A stretch of DNA of 64,000 nucleotides from Ovis canadensis (GCF_042477335.2 NC_091245.1:230267501-230331500), one strand, 5' to 3'. Shown: positions 49,996-62,623, counted from the first letter of the stretch. Program-made: numbers and translations. The notes: generated from the sequence alone by a model not told the origin.

Positions 49996-51698
49996 CAGTC
50001 AGTCAGTTAAGTCCCTCAGTCATATCGAACTCATGAATCACAGCACGCCAGGCCTCCCTGTCCATCACCAGCTCCTGGAGTTCACCCAAACTCATGTCCA
50101 TCAAGTCGAGGATGCCATCCAGCCATCTCATCCTCGGTCATCCCCTTCTCCTCCTGCCCCCAATCCCTCCCAACATCAGAGTATTTTCCAATGAGTCAGC
50201 TCTTCACATGAGGTGGCCAAAGTGTTGGAACTTCAGCTTTAGCATCAGTCCTTCCAAAGAACACCCAGGACTGATCTCTTTTAGAATGGACTGGTTGGAT
50301 CTCCTTGCAGCCCAAGGGACTCTCAAGAGTCTTCTCCAACACCACAGTTCAAAAGCATCAATTCTTCAGCACTCAGCTTTCTTCACAGTCCAACTCTCAC
50401 ATCCATACATGACCACAGGAAAAACCATAGCCTTGACTAAAAGGGCCTTGTTGGCAAAGTAATTTCTCTGCTTTTCAATATGCTATCTAGGTTGGTCATA
50501 ACTTTTGTTCCAAGGAGTAAGCGTGTCATTCACGCTTTAGAGTCTTTTAACTTCATGGCTGCAATCACCATCTGCAGTGATTTTGGAGCCCCCCAAAATA
50601 AAGTCTGACACTGTTTCCACTGTTTCCCCATCTATTTCCCATGAAGTGATGGGACCAGATGCCATGATCTTCATTTTCTGAATGCTGAACTTTAAGCCAA
50701 CTTTTTCACTCTCCTCTTTCACTTTCATCAAGAGGCTTTTTAGTTCCTCTTCACTTTCTGCCATAAGGGTGGTGTCATCTGCATAGCTGAGGTTATTGAG
50801 ATTTCTTCTGGCAATCTTGATTCCAGCTTGTGTTTCTTCCAGCCCAGCATTTCTCATGATGTACTTTGCATGTAAGTTAAATAAGCAGGGTGACAATATA
50901 CAGCCTTGACGTACTCCTTTTCCTATTTGGAACCAGTCTGTTGTTCCATGTCCAGTTCTAACTGTTGCTTCCTAATCTGCATACAGGTTTCTCAAGAGGC
51001 AGGTCAGATAGTCTGGTATTCCCATCTCTGTCAGAATTTTCCACAGTTTATTGTGATCCACACAGTCAAAGGCTTTGGCATAGTCAATAAAGCAGAAATA
51101 GATGTTTTTCTGGAACTCCCTTGTTTTTTCAATGATCCAGCGGATGTTGGCAATTTGATCTCTGGTTCCTCTGCCTTTTCTAAAACCAGCTTGAACATCA
51201 GGAAGTTCATGGTTCACATATTGCTGAAGCCTGGCTTGGAGAATTTTAAGCATTACTTTACTAGTGTGTGAGATGAGTTCAATTGTGTGGTAGTTTGAGC
51301 ATTCTTTGGCATTGCCATTCTTTGGGATTGGAATGAAAACTGACCTTTTCCAGTCCTGCGGCCACTGCCGAGTTTTCCAAATTTGCTGGTATATTGAGTG
51401 CAGCACTTTCACAGCATCATCTTCCAGGATTTGAAAGAGCTCAACTGGAATTCCATCACCTCCACTAGCTTTGTTCGTAATGATGCTTTCTAAGGCCCAC
51501 TTGACTTCACATTCCAGGATGTCTGGCTCTAGGTGAGTGATCACACCATCGTGATTATCTTGGTCATGAAGATCTTTTTTGTACAGTTCTTCTGTGTATT
51601 CTTGCCAGCTCTTCTTAATATCTTTTGCTTCTGTTAAGTCCATACCATTTCTGTCCTTTATTGAGCCCATCTTTGTGTGAAATGTTCCCTTGGTATCT
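49996..51698 (-). mobile_element. BovB LINE, 5'-truncated
   Basis: 3' end near 49996-50030, RT motif as LSYADDTTLMAE (- strand, near 50790), and a clean 258-codon frame (51748-50972) that spans the RT fingers including FIDYAKAFDCVDHNK. It stops where a SINE begins at 51699. The extreme 3' end (49976-49998) carries GCACGCTAAGTTGCTTCAGT, a tail more typical of Bov-tA SINEs. Confidence 0.93.
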
Positions 51699-51893
51699 CT
51701 AATTTTGGTGTCCAATTCATTGCTACCCTGCCAGGCTCCTCTGTCCATGGGATTCTCCAGGCAAGAATACTGGAGTGGACTGCCATGCCCTCCTCCAAGG
51801 GATCTTCCAGTCCAGGGATTGAACCCTCATCTTCTCCATCTTCTGCATTAGCAGGTGGGTTCTTTACCACTAGTGCCACCTGGGAAGCCCTTG
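51699..51893 (-). mobile_element. Bov-tA SINE abutting BovB
   Basis: CTACCCTGCCAGGCTCCTCT to GTGCCACCTGGGAAGCCC, antisense. Confidence 0.93.
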
Positions 51894-52009
51894 TTTCTCT
51901 ATATGGAAGCCTAAAACCTATTTTGTAAAGACTGGGTAACAAGGGGTTTTAAACTGTAGTAAGATAACAGTGTGGAAATGATTCATTTTAAAACCATGAA
52001 AATTGTATT

Positions 52010-52110
52010 ATTCTTTCATTCACCCATTCTTTCGCCAAATTTGCACTGAACATTTTCTGTGTTCAAGGAACTCTGCTAGGTACTCACCATTATGGAGAAA
52101 TAAATTATTC
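52010..52110 (-). repeat. L2 3'-end fragment
   Basis: TTCATTCACCCATTCTTTCG, AACTCTGCTAGGTACTCACC: antisense L2 3' end. Confidence 0.6.
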
Positions 52111-53533
52111 CTCCCCAGCATAGAATAAACCCATGTCTTCGGCCCCAGATGCTACTAAATGGAATAAAGCAGAAATTCCATAGAGAGAAACAAATGGCAG
52201 TTTTCTCTCTGATCATGGCTTGTTCTGACTTTCCCAAAGGAAGAATAAAATTAATGGGTTTCAAACAATCTCAAGGATGAAAGCAGTTCATAGCTTGAGA
52301 TTGGCTTTGAGTATGAAGTTGAAAAAAAACGTGAAGACCTCTTTGGGTTTTTATTATCTGATCTTTTAGGATTTCTGCTAGTCATAGTAGGAGCAATGGT
52401 GAAAGTAAAGGGGAAGTTGTATGGTTGACAGTGTGTAAGTGAAAGTGTCCTGCTTATCCTTATTTTGAAATTACTTAACAAACAGCATTTAATTTGTTTA
52501 ATTTCTGTCTGCCTTTAAGAGAGTTAGAATTTGCGGAATATTAGGACACAGTAGGAAAACAATATAGATCCTATATACAATAGAATATTGGCAGAGTTAC
52601 TTCTGTGAAAACAAAGAAAAGGATGAGGTCTGCAAAATGAGTACGGAATGGATTTTTATTTGATTTTTTTCTTTCCAAATTGATAGTCCCAAAGCATGAT
52701 CCATTAAAGACCCTCCACAGAAACTGGCGCCTCTTTATTTCTTCTCTGATCTCTCTGTCTCACTTAATTCATTTTTGTTTGCCATGTAATTTATTGTGTA
52801 CAACCTTTTGAAGGAAAGAAAAGAAACTCTATAGCTTTAAAAGCGCCAAAAAAAGCCCCATGATCTTCACTACTCAGCATCCTTATTCTTTATATTTGTC
52901 TAACACACGAATAAATGTGTTAGCTCCCAGGAAGTCATAAATTCAAGCCACTTAGTGAGGAAGATGGAATTTAATTGTATGTTCCATAGAATAATTGAAA
53001 GGTAAAGGAAGATCACAATATAGAAATTAAAAAGAAACCTTATTTTGTTGAAAATTGGCACCAAACTGTGTGTAAATAAGTGTGTGCCAAAGTTAAAAAA
53101 AAAAAAAAACTGATGGAAAGGGGATGGGAACTGAATTTATCCAAAGAGCAGTCTCTTGGAGTACGGCTTAATCAGGTTTAAGAACAATTAACTGCTTTAT
53201 CTTGCTGTGGTGCTTGAAGAATATTTTCTGAAAAATTTATCTTCCTTCTTATTTATATTCATGTGAATGAATGCCAAGTAAGCCATGTCTTTCAACTTTA
53301 TAGAACAGAAGAAAGTAAAAAGAACACAAGCAGGCTGGCTGCTGTTGCATGTGCTTCTGGAAGTGTCTTCACAGCTTGAGAAAGACAGGGCGGCCCCACC
53401 GTGCAACTTTCTGTTGTCTCATATGGTACCTGGTCCTGAAGAGAACTTCTCTCCGAGGTCTGCTGTGAGTTTGTGCCTTTAAACCTGGAAAGCAGTAACT
53501 CTGCTCTTCTCACGTCCCTCCTCTAAAAGTTCT
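52111..53533. other. Intergenic, no recognised element
   Basis: AT-rich with a poly(A) run at 53096-53110. No gene or repeat named. Confidence 0.55.
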
Positions 53534-53547
53534 AAACATGGCCAGTT

Positions 53548-54191
53548 CAGTTCAGTTCAGTTCAGTCGCTCAGTCGTGTCCGACTCTTTGCGACCCCATG
53601 AATCGCAGCACGCCAGGCCTCCACATCCATCACCATCTCCTGGAGTTCACTCAGACTCATGTCCATCGAGTCCGTGATGCCATCCAGCCATCTCATCCTC
53701 TGTCGTGCCCTTCTCCTCCTGCCCCCAATCCCTCCCAGCATCAAAGTTTTTTCCAATGAGTCAACTCTTCACATGAGGTGGCCAAAGTACTGGAGTTTCA
53801 GCTTTAGCATCATTCCTTCCAAAGAAATCCCAAGGCTGATCCCCTTCAGAATGGACTGGTTGGATCTCCTTGCATTCCAAGGGACTCTCAAGAGTCTTCT
53901 CCAACACCACCGTTCAAAAGCATCAATTCTTCAGCGCTCAGCCTTCTTCACAGTCCAAATCTCACATCCATACATGACCACTGGAAAAACCATAGCCTTG
54001 AGTAGACGGACCTTAGTCGGCAAAGTAATGTCTCTGCATTTGAATATGCAGTCTAGGCTGGTCATAACTTTTCTTCCAAGGAGTAAGCCTCTTTTAATTT
54101 CATGACTCCAGTCACCATCTGCAATGATTTTGGAGCCCCAAAAAATAAAGTCTGACACTGTTTCCACTGTTTCCCCATTTATTTCCCATGA
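53548..54191 (-). mobile_element. BovB copy 8, 3' segment
   Basis: The + strand starts with CAGTTCAGTTCAGTTCAGTC, the BovB 3' terminus, and runs to TTTATTTCCCATGAAG (mid-RT). It joins the inverted 5' segment at about 54191. The outer duplication AAACATGGCCAGTT is at 53534-53547 and 54800-54813. Confidence 0.95.
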
Positions 54192-54799
54192 AGCCAGGCT
54201 TCAGCAATATGTGAACTGTGAACTTCCTGATGTTCAAGCTGGTTTTAGAAAAGGCAGAGGAACCAGAGATCAAATTGCCAACATCTGCTGGATCATGGAA
54301 AAAGCAAGAAAGTTCCAGAGAAACATCTATTTCTGATTTATTGACTATGCCAAACCCTTTGACTGTGTGGATCCCAATAAACTGTGGAAAATTCTGAAAG
54401 AGATGGGAATACCAGACCACCTGACCTGCCTCTTGAGAAATCTGTATGCAGGTTAGGAAGCAACAGTTAGAACTGGACATGGAGCAACAGACTGATTCCA
54501 AATAGGAAAAGGAGTACGTCAAGGCTGTATATTGTCACCCTGCTTATTTAACTTCTATGCAGAGTACATCATGAGAAACGCTGGGCTGGAAGAAACACAA
54601 GCTGGAATCAAGATTGCCAGGAGAAATCTCAATAACCTCAGATATGCAGATGACACCCTTATGGCAGAAAGTGAAGAGGAACTAAAAAGCCTCTTGATGA
54701 AAGTGAAAGAGGAGAGTGAAAAAGTTGGCTTAAAGCTCAACATTCAGAAAATGAAGATCATGGTTTCCGGTCCCATCACTTCATGGGAAATAGATGGGG
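54192..54799 (+). mobile_element. BovB copy 8, inverted 5' segment
   Basis: Reads in sense from AGCCAGGCTTCAGCAATATG (RT fingers) to GAAATAGATGGGGAAAC, where the 3' segment starts. Contains the RT motif as NLRYADDTLMAE with one T lost. The two halves together cover the element once, with about 25 bases in common. Confidence 0.95.
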
Positions 54800-54813
54800 A
54801 AACATGGCCAGTT

Positions 54814-55056
54814 AGGACCTTGTAAACCATCCGATTTCTAAGAACCCCCTTTTTGGATGTGCAGCGTTTCCCCTTACTACTAACTTGCTATTAAAGTTGA
54901 TTCATTAATGTCCTCATTTCAAGGTCTCCCTCCTGTGCAATATGGCCTTGTACATAGAGGGTTTTATGGTAAATAGTGTATATCTGCATAAATATGTCTA
55001 CCTGGAAATGATTTGTGATCTGAAATATTCTGCTTTGACATTTTCAAATCATATTG
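54814..55056. other. Intergenic spacer between two BovB copies
   Basis: Unassigned. Confidence 0.5.
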
Positions 55057-55708
55057 CTTTCAGTTCAGTTCAGTTCAGTTCTGTCGCTCAGTCGTGTCTG
55101 ACTCTTTGTGACCCCATGAATCGCAGCACGCCAGGCCTCCCTGTCCATCACCAACTCCCGGAGTTCACTCAGACTCACGTCCATCGAGTCAGTGATGCCA
55201 TCCAGCCATCTCATCCTCTGTCATCTCCATCTCCTCCTGGCCCCAATCCCTCCCAGCATCAGAGTCTTCTCCAATGAGTTAACTCTTCACATGAGGTGGC
55301 CAAAGTACTGGAGTTTCAACTTCAGCATCATTCCCTCCAAAGAAATCCCAGGGCTGATCTCCTTCAGAATGGATGGGTTGGATCTCCTTGCAGTCCAAGG
55401 AACTTTCAAGAGTCTTCTCCAACACCACACTTTAAAAGCATCAATTCTTCAGCGCTCAGCCTTCTTCACAATCCAACTCTCACATCCATACGTGACCACT
55501 GGAAAAACCATAGCCTTGACTAGATGGACCTTTGTTGGCAAAGTAATGTCTTTGCTTTTCAATATGCTGTCTAGGTTGGTCATAACTTTCCTTCCAAGGA
55601 GTAAGGGTCTTTTAATTTCATGGCTGCAGTCACCATCTGTAGTGATTTTGGAGCCCTCCAAAATAAAGTCTGACACTGTTTCTACTGTTTCCCCATCTAT
55701 TTCCCATC
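55057..55708 (-). mobile_element. 5'-truncated BovB
   Basis: TTTCAGTTCAGTTCAGTTCA at the 3' end to CCCCATCTATTTCCCATCA. Frame broken. No clear target duplication. Confidence 0.94.
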
Positions 55709-55711
55709 ATC

Positions 55712-55870
55712 ACTCATTTAATAAATATTTAATTAGGGCCCACTCTGAGCTGAGCATTCTACTCTTTTCTGGTCACACTATAAAGTCAAACAGTTCCCTG
55801 TCCTCAGGAGCTTGCTGGGGTGGGGAGTTGGGGGTGGGGGAGAGAACAACAGAGCTAATCAGTCAAAGTA
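55712..55870 (-). repeat. L2 3'-end fragment
   Basis: CACTCATTTAATAAATATTT, TTCCCTGTCCTCAGGAGCTT, antisense L2. Confidence 0.6.
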
Positions 55871-55919
55871 ATGAATCACTAATTCCAAACAAAGATCCAT
55901 GATTATAAAGGAGAAATGC

Positions 55920-56044
55920 AGGGACTGCCCGGGCAGTCCAGTGGTTAAGACACTGAGCTTCCACTGCAGGGGACAAGGGTTCAATCCCTGCTTGGGGCAA
56001 CTAAGATCAAACCTTGCCAGTGCAGTAAAAAAAAAAAAAAAAAA
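55920..56044 (+). mobile_element. CHR-type SINE with poly(A) tail
   Basis: GGGACTGCCCGGGCAGTCCA to an A run at 56027-56044. TGCAGGG on both sides is the likely short target duplication. Confidence 0.9.
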
Positions 56045-56572
56045 GTGCAGGGTCTGTGAGTTTTCACACTGGACATGATCTGGATTGAAGTAGGGTGGGG
56101 GTGTCAGCTGGAAAGTATTCCCTAAGAAAGAGTTCCTTAAGAAAGGGCAAAACTAGGAAAAACCATGTTCTCCAGGCAGAGGAAACTTCACAGGGACCAG
56201 TTCCCCAAGTGGGAAGACTCTCACACGTCATCCCATGCTTGGGACAAAGCCTGTGTAATTTCTGCCTCAACAGTTGAGACTCTCTCAAAGATTAGTTTTA
56301 AGCAGAGTCGAGTCATGCTCCAATGTTGTTCAATTTTAAACCAAATCTGGTTCCCTGTAGAGTCTGTAACAGGTTGCGTGACTTGGTTACCTCTGCAGTC
56401 CTACTCAATCTTTCCTTGGAGACTGGAAATTCCAGCACTGTTTTCTCTCCATCTCCACTAGCCAGACTGGGAGTGGAGTCTGGATTTCCTTTCAGCTCTA
56501 TCAGTTGGCAGCTTTCCAGCAAAAGGCTTCTTCAAGGCAAATGCTTAAAGTAGATGAAAAGTCAAAATAAGA
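56045..56572. other. Intergenic, no recognised element
   Basis: Several overlapping chance open frames below 100 codons. No product recognised. Confidence 0.5.
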
Positions 56573-56943
56573 TTGTTGTTGTTGTTTTTCAGTCGCTAAG
56601 TCATGTCCAACTCTTTGTCACCCCATGGACTGCAGCACGTCCCTGTCCCTCACTATCTCCCGGAGTTTGCCTAAGTTCATGTCCATTGAGTTAGTGATTC
56701 TTTCTAACCATCTCATCCTCTGCCACCCTCGTCTCTTTTTGTCTTCAATTTTTCCCAGCATCAGGATCTTTTCCAATGAGTTGGCTGTTTGCATCAGGCG
56801 ACCAAATTATTGGAACTTCAGCTTGAGTGTCAGTCCTTCCAATGAGTATCCAGGGTTGATCTCCTTTAGGATTGACTGATCTCCTTGCTGTCCATGGGAC
56901 CTCTCAAGGGTCTTCTCCAATACCACAATTCAAAAGCATCAAG
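56573..56943 (-). mobile_element. BovB, older subtype, 5'-truncated
   Basis: TTGTTGTTGTTTTTCAGTCG at the 3' end, diverged, ending at CAATTCAAAAGCATCAA. Confidence 0.9.
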
Positions 56944-58763
56944 GTGGTTTGTATCTTTTGTTCAATTTAGGCACAAAAGGAAATAGAAATCTTCCTTCCA
57001 TGCTTGAAACTAGAAACAAAAGGTTGGTTGTATTCAGGCACTTAGGAAAATTATAACATCTACATTTGTATTTGGCCTTTCAGCTTTCAAAATATTTCCC
57101 GATGCATTGTTGTGTTCTCTCCTTCCTACATTCTTATGAAATGGTTTGAAATAATCATTTATACCTTTTTCCAGGTGAAGAGAGGTTAAAACATCCGAAT
57201 CACAGAGGAAGTTGTTGGCAGTGCTGAAAGTGGGATCCAAGCCTTGTGAATCCAAGTCTGGTTAAAAAGAATGGGGAAGTCTCGGACCACCTCACTGACT
57301 TGCACCAGGCCAAAGGAACCCCTGGGGGAAATACTTGTGTTCCCTCCACCAACATCCGATACATTAAGAGCCCATTTATAAGGAAAACAGAGCTGGACTC
57401 TGTTCTAGACCATAAGTACAAAATTCTTCTGAGGACATAAAGCTTTTATTTCTGTCATTTTTGTGGCCACTTTTGGTAACCCATTAATAATGGTTCAGGT
57501 AATAATGTGATAGGCCAGCTATTTTTGTATGCATTTCTGAAAACAACAAAAGAAATGCATTGCCCTCCTTCACTCTAACATTCTTTACATGAACTAAGTC
57601 ATCTAATTCACATTGATATGCTAATGGTACATGCTTGAGAAAATAAGTATATACTGGGTTCTGAAGCACAAAATGAATATAGGAAACTGTCAGTGACTTA
57701 GCTTTCTATATTTAATTTTGCTTTATAACAATTCATCAGTTAATTTCTCATGGCAAACTTTTCTATTGCTGGAGATATAAAAATGAAACTGTAAATACGA
57801 GAGATATTTAGTGAGGCCAAGAAGATCTGAAATTAGAATTGCAATTATGTCAGCTGAATAAATTTCCTTTTCACTCATACTTTTTTAAATGGTCAGATTG
57901 TTGAAGTTAGAATATATCTGTCAGTAAGCTGATGTACCAGCCAAATGCTCACACTGGCAGAAAACTCACATAGCATGAAATTATTTCATACAATGAAATA
58001 ATTTCATAAGGTGAAACATTTTCACACTCCATTATTTTAACTCAAAGCTAGTAATATATTCTTTGCCTCTCTTTCATTACAAGGAGAAATTGGTTGTTAA
58101 TACCTCCTTCCACATATTCTCTGTAGCCCTAGATAGTGTGAGGTACATGCTTTTGCTCAGGATCCTGCATGTGACTTTATAGTTTCCGGGCAGCAGGACT
58201 GGGGCACTGACTCTGAGCTTCCCACTAGTCCCCAGGCAGGGCTGTGGGCCATCTACCCAGCACCCTGCTTCTAATGTAAAATGGCATGGCATAACTCTTC
58301 AACGAGACTTGCTTTAAAATACAGTGAATGTAGTCAAATATCCAAAATTGCCGTTAACAGTTTTCATTGAAGATTTATGCAACAATGAATTTTTAAAGAG
58401 CCTCTTAGGTGTAATCTTGAATTTCTTGTTCATCTTGATTTTTCACTCCTTTCTTCCTATACCCTGTACTTCAATAAATGACTGCCTGAGACAGCAGCCA
58501 AACCCCCTGCTTTAGCAATGTTGTCTTTTCCCTTTTGCTGTGCCCTCCACCAGTACTTCTCTTTTTCTATCTCTTTAGGTCAGACTGGGAGATTAGCATT
58601 CACATACACACACCACCATGTGTCAAATGGACAGCTTGTGGGAACCTGCTGTAAAGCACAGGAGCTCAGCTCTGGTGGTTTGTGATGACCTAGAGGGTGG
58701 GATGGGGGCAGGGGATCAGTAGGAGAGCGGTCCAAGTAGGAGGGAATATATGTGTGTGTGTGT
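56944..58763. other. Intergenic, no recognised element
   Basis: 1.8 kb with no repeat or coding signal I can name. A short TG run lies at its end. Confidence 0.55.
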
Positions 58764-59279
58764 CAGTTCAGTTCAGTTCATTTCAGTCGCTCAGTCGTGT
58801 CTGACTCTTTGAGACCCCATGAATTGCAGCACGCCAGGCCTCCCTGTCCATCACCATCTCCCGGAGTTCACTCAGACTCACGTCCATCGAGTCGGTGATG
58901 CCATCCAGCCATTTCATCCTCTGTCATCCCCTTCTCCTCCTGCCCCCAATCCCTCCCAGCATCAGAGTCTTTTCCAATGAGTTAGCTCTTCTCATGAGGT
59001 GGCCAAAGTACTGGAGTTTCAGCTTCAGTATCATTCCTTCCAAAGAAATCCCAGGGCTGATCTTCTTCAGAATGGACTAGTTGGATCTCCTTGCAGTCCA
59101 AGGAACTCTCAAGAGTCTTCTCCAACACCACAGTTCAAAAGCATCAATTCTTCAGTGCTCAGCCTTCTTCACAGACCAACTCTCACATCCATACATGAAT
59201 ACTGGAAAAACCATAGCCTTGAGTAGATGGACCTTAGTCGGCAAAGTAATGTCTCTGCTTTTGAATATGCTGTCTAGGT
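58764..59279 (-). mobile_element. 5'-truncated BovB inserted in a TG repeat
   Basis: CAGTTCAGTTCAGTTCATTT to GAATATGCTGTCTAG; TGTGTGTGTGTG lies immediately on both sides (to 58762 and from 59278). Confidence 0.93.
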
Positions 59280-59290
59280 GTGTGTGTGTA

Positions 59291-60894
59291 CATATATATA
59301 TCTGATTCACTTCATTGTGAATTATATTCCAATTAAAAATATACATATAAGACACAGCTCCAATGTCACTTTCTCTCCAAAATTTGTAAAACTCATCTCC
59401 AAATCCACTGACCCCAGCTGGAAGTTATCTCTTTCTTCTTAGAATCCTCTTAACATTATCTCCCATTTGTGACAGTTCTCATTCTCTACTTCATATTTGA
59501 GGTATTGGGTACATATGTTAATCCTGGGGTTTTTGGAAACCCGTTCATGGCAGTAGACCTTGTATCTGGACCCCTGTAGAGCGGTGGTTTTCCATCTCTC
59601 TGTGAACTGGTGCCATTTTGACTAGTCCTTTGGGAAGCCCCCTGAAGAGCTCCCCCTGCTCACACACTCCCTTCCCCCCATTGCTGTGCTGTCTGAATGT
59701 CTGCTCTGCTCCTGTCTGCTTGACTGTGTGCTGCTGGAAGTTCTCACTTGTTCCTTTCCTGTCAACACATCATCTTGCTATAGTCGCGAGATTCGCTGTT
59801 AGGTCACTCTTCTTACTTCCTGCAGGAACGTTTATACTGCTGATCATGAGTCATAGGACCCATTCTGTTCATCATTCCATGGGAGAGGCATCACCATGTA
59901 TGTGTGGGGCTCAATTGGGACAAAATGGACCCATCAGAGTTGGGAGCACATCTATGAAGAGCTTATAGCACTCCAGAAAGCCATGGCCACATCATTTAGG
60001 AATCTCTGTCTTGGCAACTTGAACCTCATAGGTGCTAAATGTGTTTTTACGGAATTAATTTACCTAAGTGTGTGACTCTGTTTATATTTTCAACCTGTAG
60101 CCCTTTCTTGAGTAACAATACCATGGTTTTGCTACCTGCAGAATGAAGTATTTTACATATGTATAAGCAAAAAGAATATTTCCCTCGTTAGCATCTCTAG
60201 ACCAGGAATTCAGAGAACAACTCTGTATCTACCCAGTGACCTGCCTTCTGAAACCCTTTAGCTTCAGCTACTGGAAGACACAATTTTTACATGTTAACTT
60301 TAATATCTGGGCCAGTCCTGGGCATTTTTACTTTTAGGTCTGTTCCTCAACATTTATAGGATTGTTAACCTTATGTTATAGGAAGGCTGCCTTGTAACAT
60401 AGGTGGGCTGATCCCTGGAGGGTGCATTTTTCTGTTAGTGGGATTCTGGCAGGGTTCAGCCAGTGGGAGGATGGAGGGCAGTTGAAGACAAAAGCCGAGG
60501 TGGGGGCTCTGGCAGCTCTCACATGCTCCCATAGGTCTGCGGTGGGCAAACCCAGCACCTAGACTCCCATAAGAACACTTCTTCCTTCCCTCCATTGCTA
60601 ATCACCAGGCTACTTCACCATCTCCTGAGGATTCTGAGCTGTTGCTGTGTAACCAGTCTCTTGTATTTCATTCTCTCTGTTTTAAGTCCCCAGGATGGTT
60701 TGTTTTTCTGGTTGGACTTGACGGATACAGTGCCGCTGACACACCTTCTCCAGCTCTAGGGACATAAAGATGACAAGTCACATGATTCCTCTGATTGTAT
60801 AGACTGAAGGGAATAGTATTCTTCACTCTGTTGCCAAAGACTGGCTTCCATCCATATGGAAAAGTTGGCCTCAATTGCAAGTGACAAGCAGACA
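59291..60894. other. Intergenic, no recognised element
   Basis: Short TATATA tract at 59294-59301, otherwise unassigned. Confidence 0.55.
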
Positions 60895-61085
60895 GTGTTA
60901 ATACTGCTCTGTGACCTTAAGCACATAGTCTCTGGGTCTGCATTTCTTCATCTGTAAAATAAATGGTATAATAATATTGACCTCATAGAGTTATGAGGAT
61001 TAAATGAATGAATACATATAAAGTGCTTACAACACTACTTGGCACATAGAGAGCTCTATATAAGTGTTAACTATTATTATTTAAC
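60895..61085 (+). repeat. MIR SINE
   Basis: CTCTGTGACCTTAAGCACAT, TTCTTCATCTGTAAAATAAA, GCTTACAACACTACTTGGCA. Confidence 0.88.
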
Positions 61086-61749
61086 TAAAAAGAGCTCATT
61101 ATCTTTTCTTGCCTGTTAGTTTAATTCTGAAAATGGTGAAGTATAAAGCTAATTTGTTGTAGGATTTTCATGACTTTATTAGATTTGTAACTTGTCTTCC
61201 TGAATCAGCCAAAGACAAATGGAAGCCATTAACTTTGCAGAGTTTAATATTTGGCCTGAGCTTTATCATTGGCAATGCTATCAGAATTAGCCACATAAAT
61301 TTGTTACTGAATTTGGAAAACAGTTTGGAAGCATTACATCTTCTATGAAATTCTCCCTTTTGAATGATTCCTTTTAGAATTCAGTCCAAAAAAGCCTTGT
61401 TTGCCTTATGAACCTGTCAAAGCTTTCTCTTTTTTCATCATGGTAATTATGTAAATGGCCATGAATCCTTTTTGGTTTCGGTTGTTGAAGAGCTGAGAAC
61501 TAAATTTAAAGTTTAGTTGTATAATTTGTGCTTGGTTGCCCCTGCCCCATATTTGTTTCTACTTAATTTGGCTTTGGTTTTATCATTCAACTTATTTTTT
61601 GATTGATTCCATTATATTTCACCATTTGTATTAGTGTTATGTGTTACAGCAAATTCTTTCTGGAATAAGATGTGATAAATAAATAAGATGTGTTATAAAT
61701 AAATAACACTAAATTCAATTTGTAGGGTTTTTGGAGTGTGTTTTCCATC
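61086..61749. other. Intergenic, no recognised element
   Basis: AT-rich, unassigned. Confidence 0.5.
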
Positions 61750-61762
61750 AATATGTTATTCT

Positions 61763-61899
61763 TTGTGTGTCTTAGTTGCTCAGTCATGTCTACTTTTTGA
61801 GACCCATGAATGTAGTGCACCAGGCTCCTCTGTCCTTGGGATTCTCCAGGCATGAATACTGGAGAAGGTTGCCGTGCCTTTCTCCAGGGGATCTTCCTG
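61763..61899 (-). mobile_element. 5'-truncated BovA SINE with target-site duplication
   Basis: TTGTGTGTCTTAGTTGCTCA to TTTCTCCAGGGGATCTTCCT. AATATGTTATTCT at 61750-61762 and 61900-61912. Confidence 0.94.
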
Positions 61900-61919
61900 A
61901 ATATGTTATTCTACATCAC

Positions 61920-62190
61920 CGAATTCACGGGGCGGAGGGGTGGGAGTGGAGGTGGGTGGTGGGGTCGGGGGGGTGGAGGGGGTAGAGGAGGAATGGGTTG
62001 GAAGTATGGGATTAGTATATATAAACTATTGCATGTAGAATGGATAAACAGAAAGGTTCTACTATATAGAACAGGAAACAATATCCAATATCCTGTGATA
62101 AACCATAAAGGAAAAGAATATGAAAAAATAATATATGTATGTATAAGTGAATCACTTTTCTGTACAGAAGGAATTAACATATAGTAAATC
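61920..62190 (+). repeat. L1 3' UTR, artiodactyl type, with G-rich tract
   Basis: A G-rich run (61929-61990) is followed by TTCTACTATATAGAACAGGA, CAATATCCTGTGATAAACCA and GAATCACTTTTCTGTACAGA. It is the same family as 39806-40215. The G run is the polypurine tract usual in L1 3' UTRs. Confidence 0.75.
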
Positions 62191-62195
62191 AATTA

Positions 62196-62623
62196 TTAGT
62201 TAGTTCAGTCGCTCAGTCGTGTCCGACTCTTTGCGACCCCATGAATCGCAGCACTCCAGGCCTCCACGTCCATCATCATCTCCCGGAGTTCACTCAGACT
62301 CACGTCCATCAAGTCCGTGATGCCATCCAGCCATCTCATCCTCTGTAGTGCCCTTCTCCTCCTGCCCCCAATCCCTCCCAGCATCAAAGTCTTTTCCAGT
62401 GAGTCAACTCTTCACATGAGTTGGCCAAAGTACTGGAGTTTCAGCTTTAGCATCATTCCTTCCAAAGAAATCCCGGGGCTGATCTTCAGAATGGACTGGT
62501 TGGATCTTCTTGCAGTCCAAGGGACTCTCAAGAGTCTTCTCCAACACCACAGTTCAAAAGCATTAATTCTTCGGTGCTCAGCCTTCTTCACAGTCCAAAT
62601 CTCACATCCATACATGACCACAG
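62196..62623 (-). mobile_element. 5'-truncated BovB
   Basis: TTAGTTCAGTCGCTCAGTCG to ATCCATACATGACCACAGGA, - strand. Short terminal repeat only. Confidence 0.93.

Noticed and set aside
50972-51748. 258-codon - strand open frame as a gene
   Set aside because: BovB RT with a SINE-derived N-terminus; no independent start or context.
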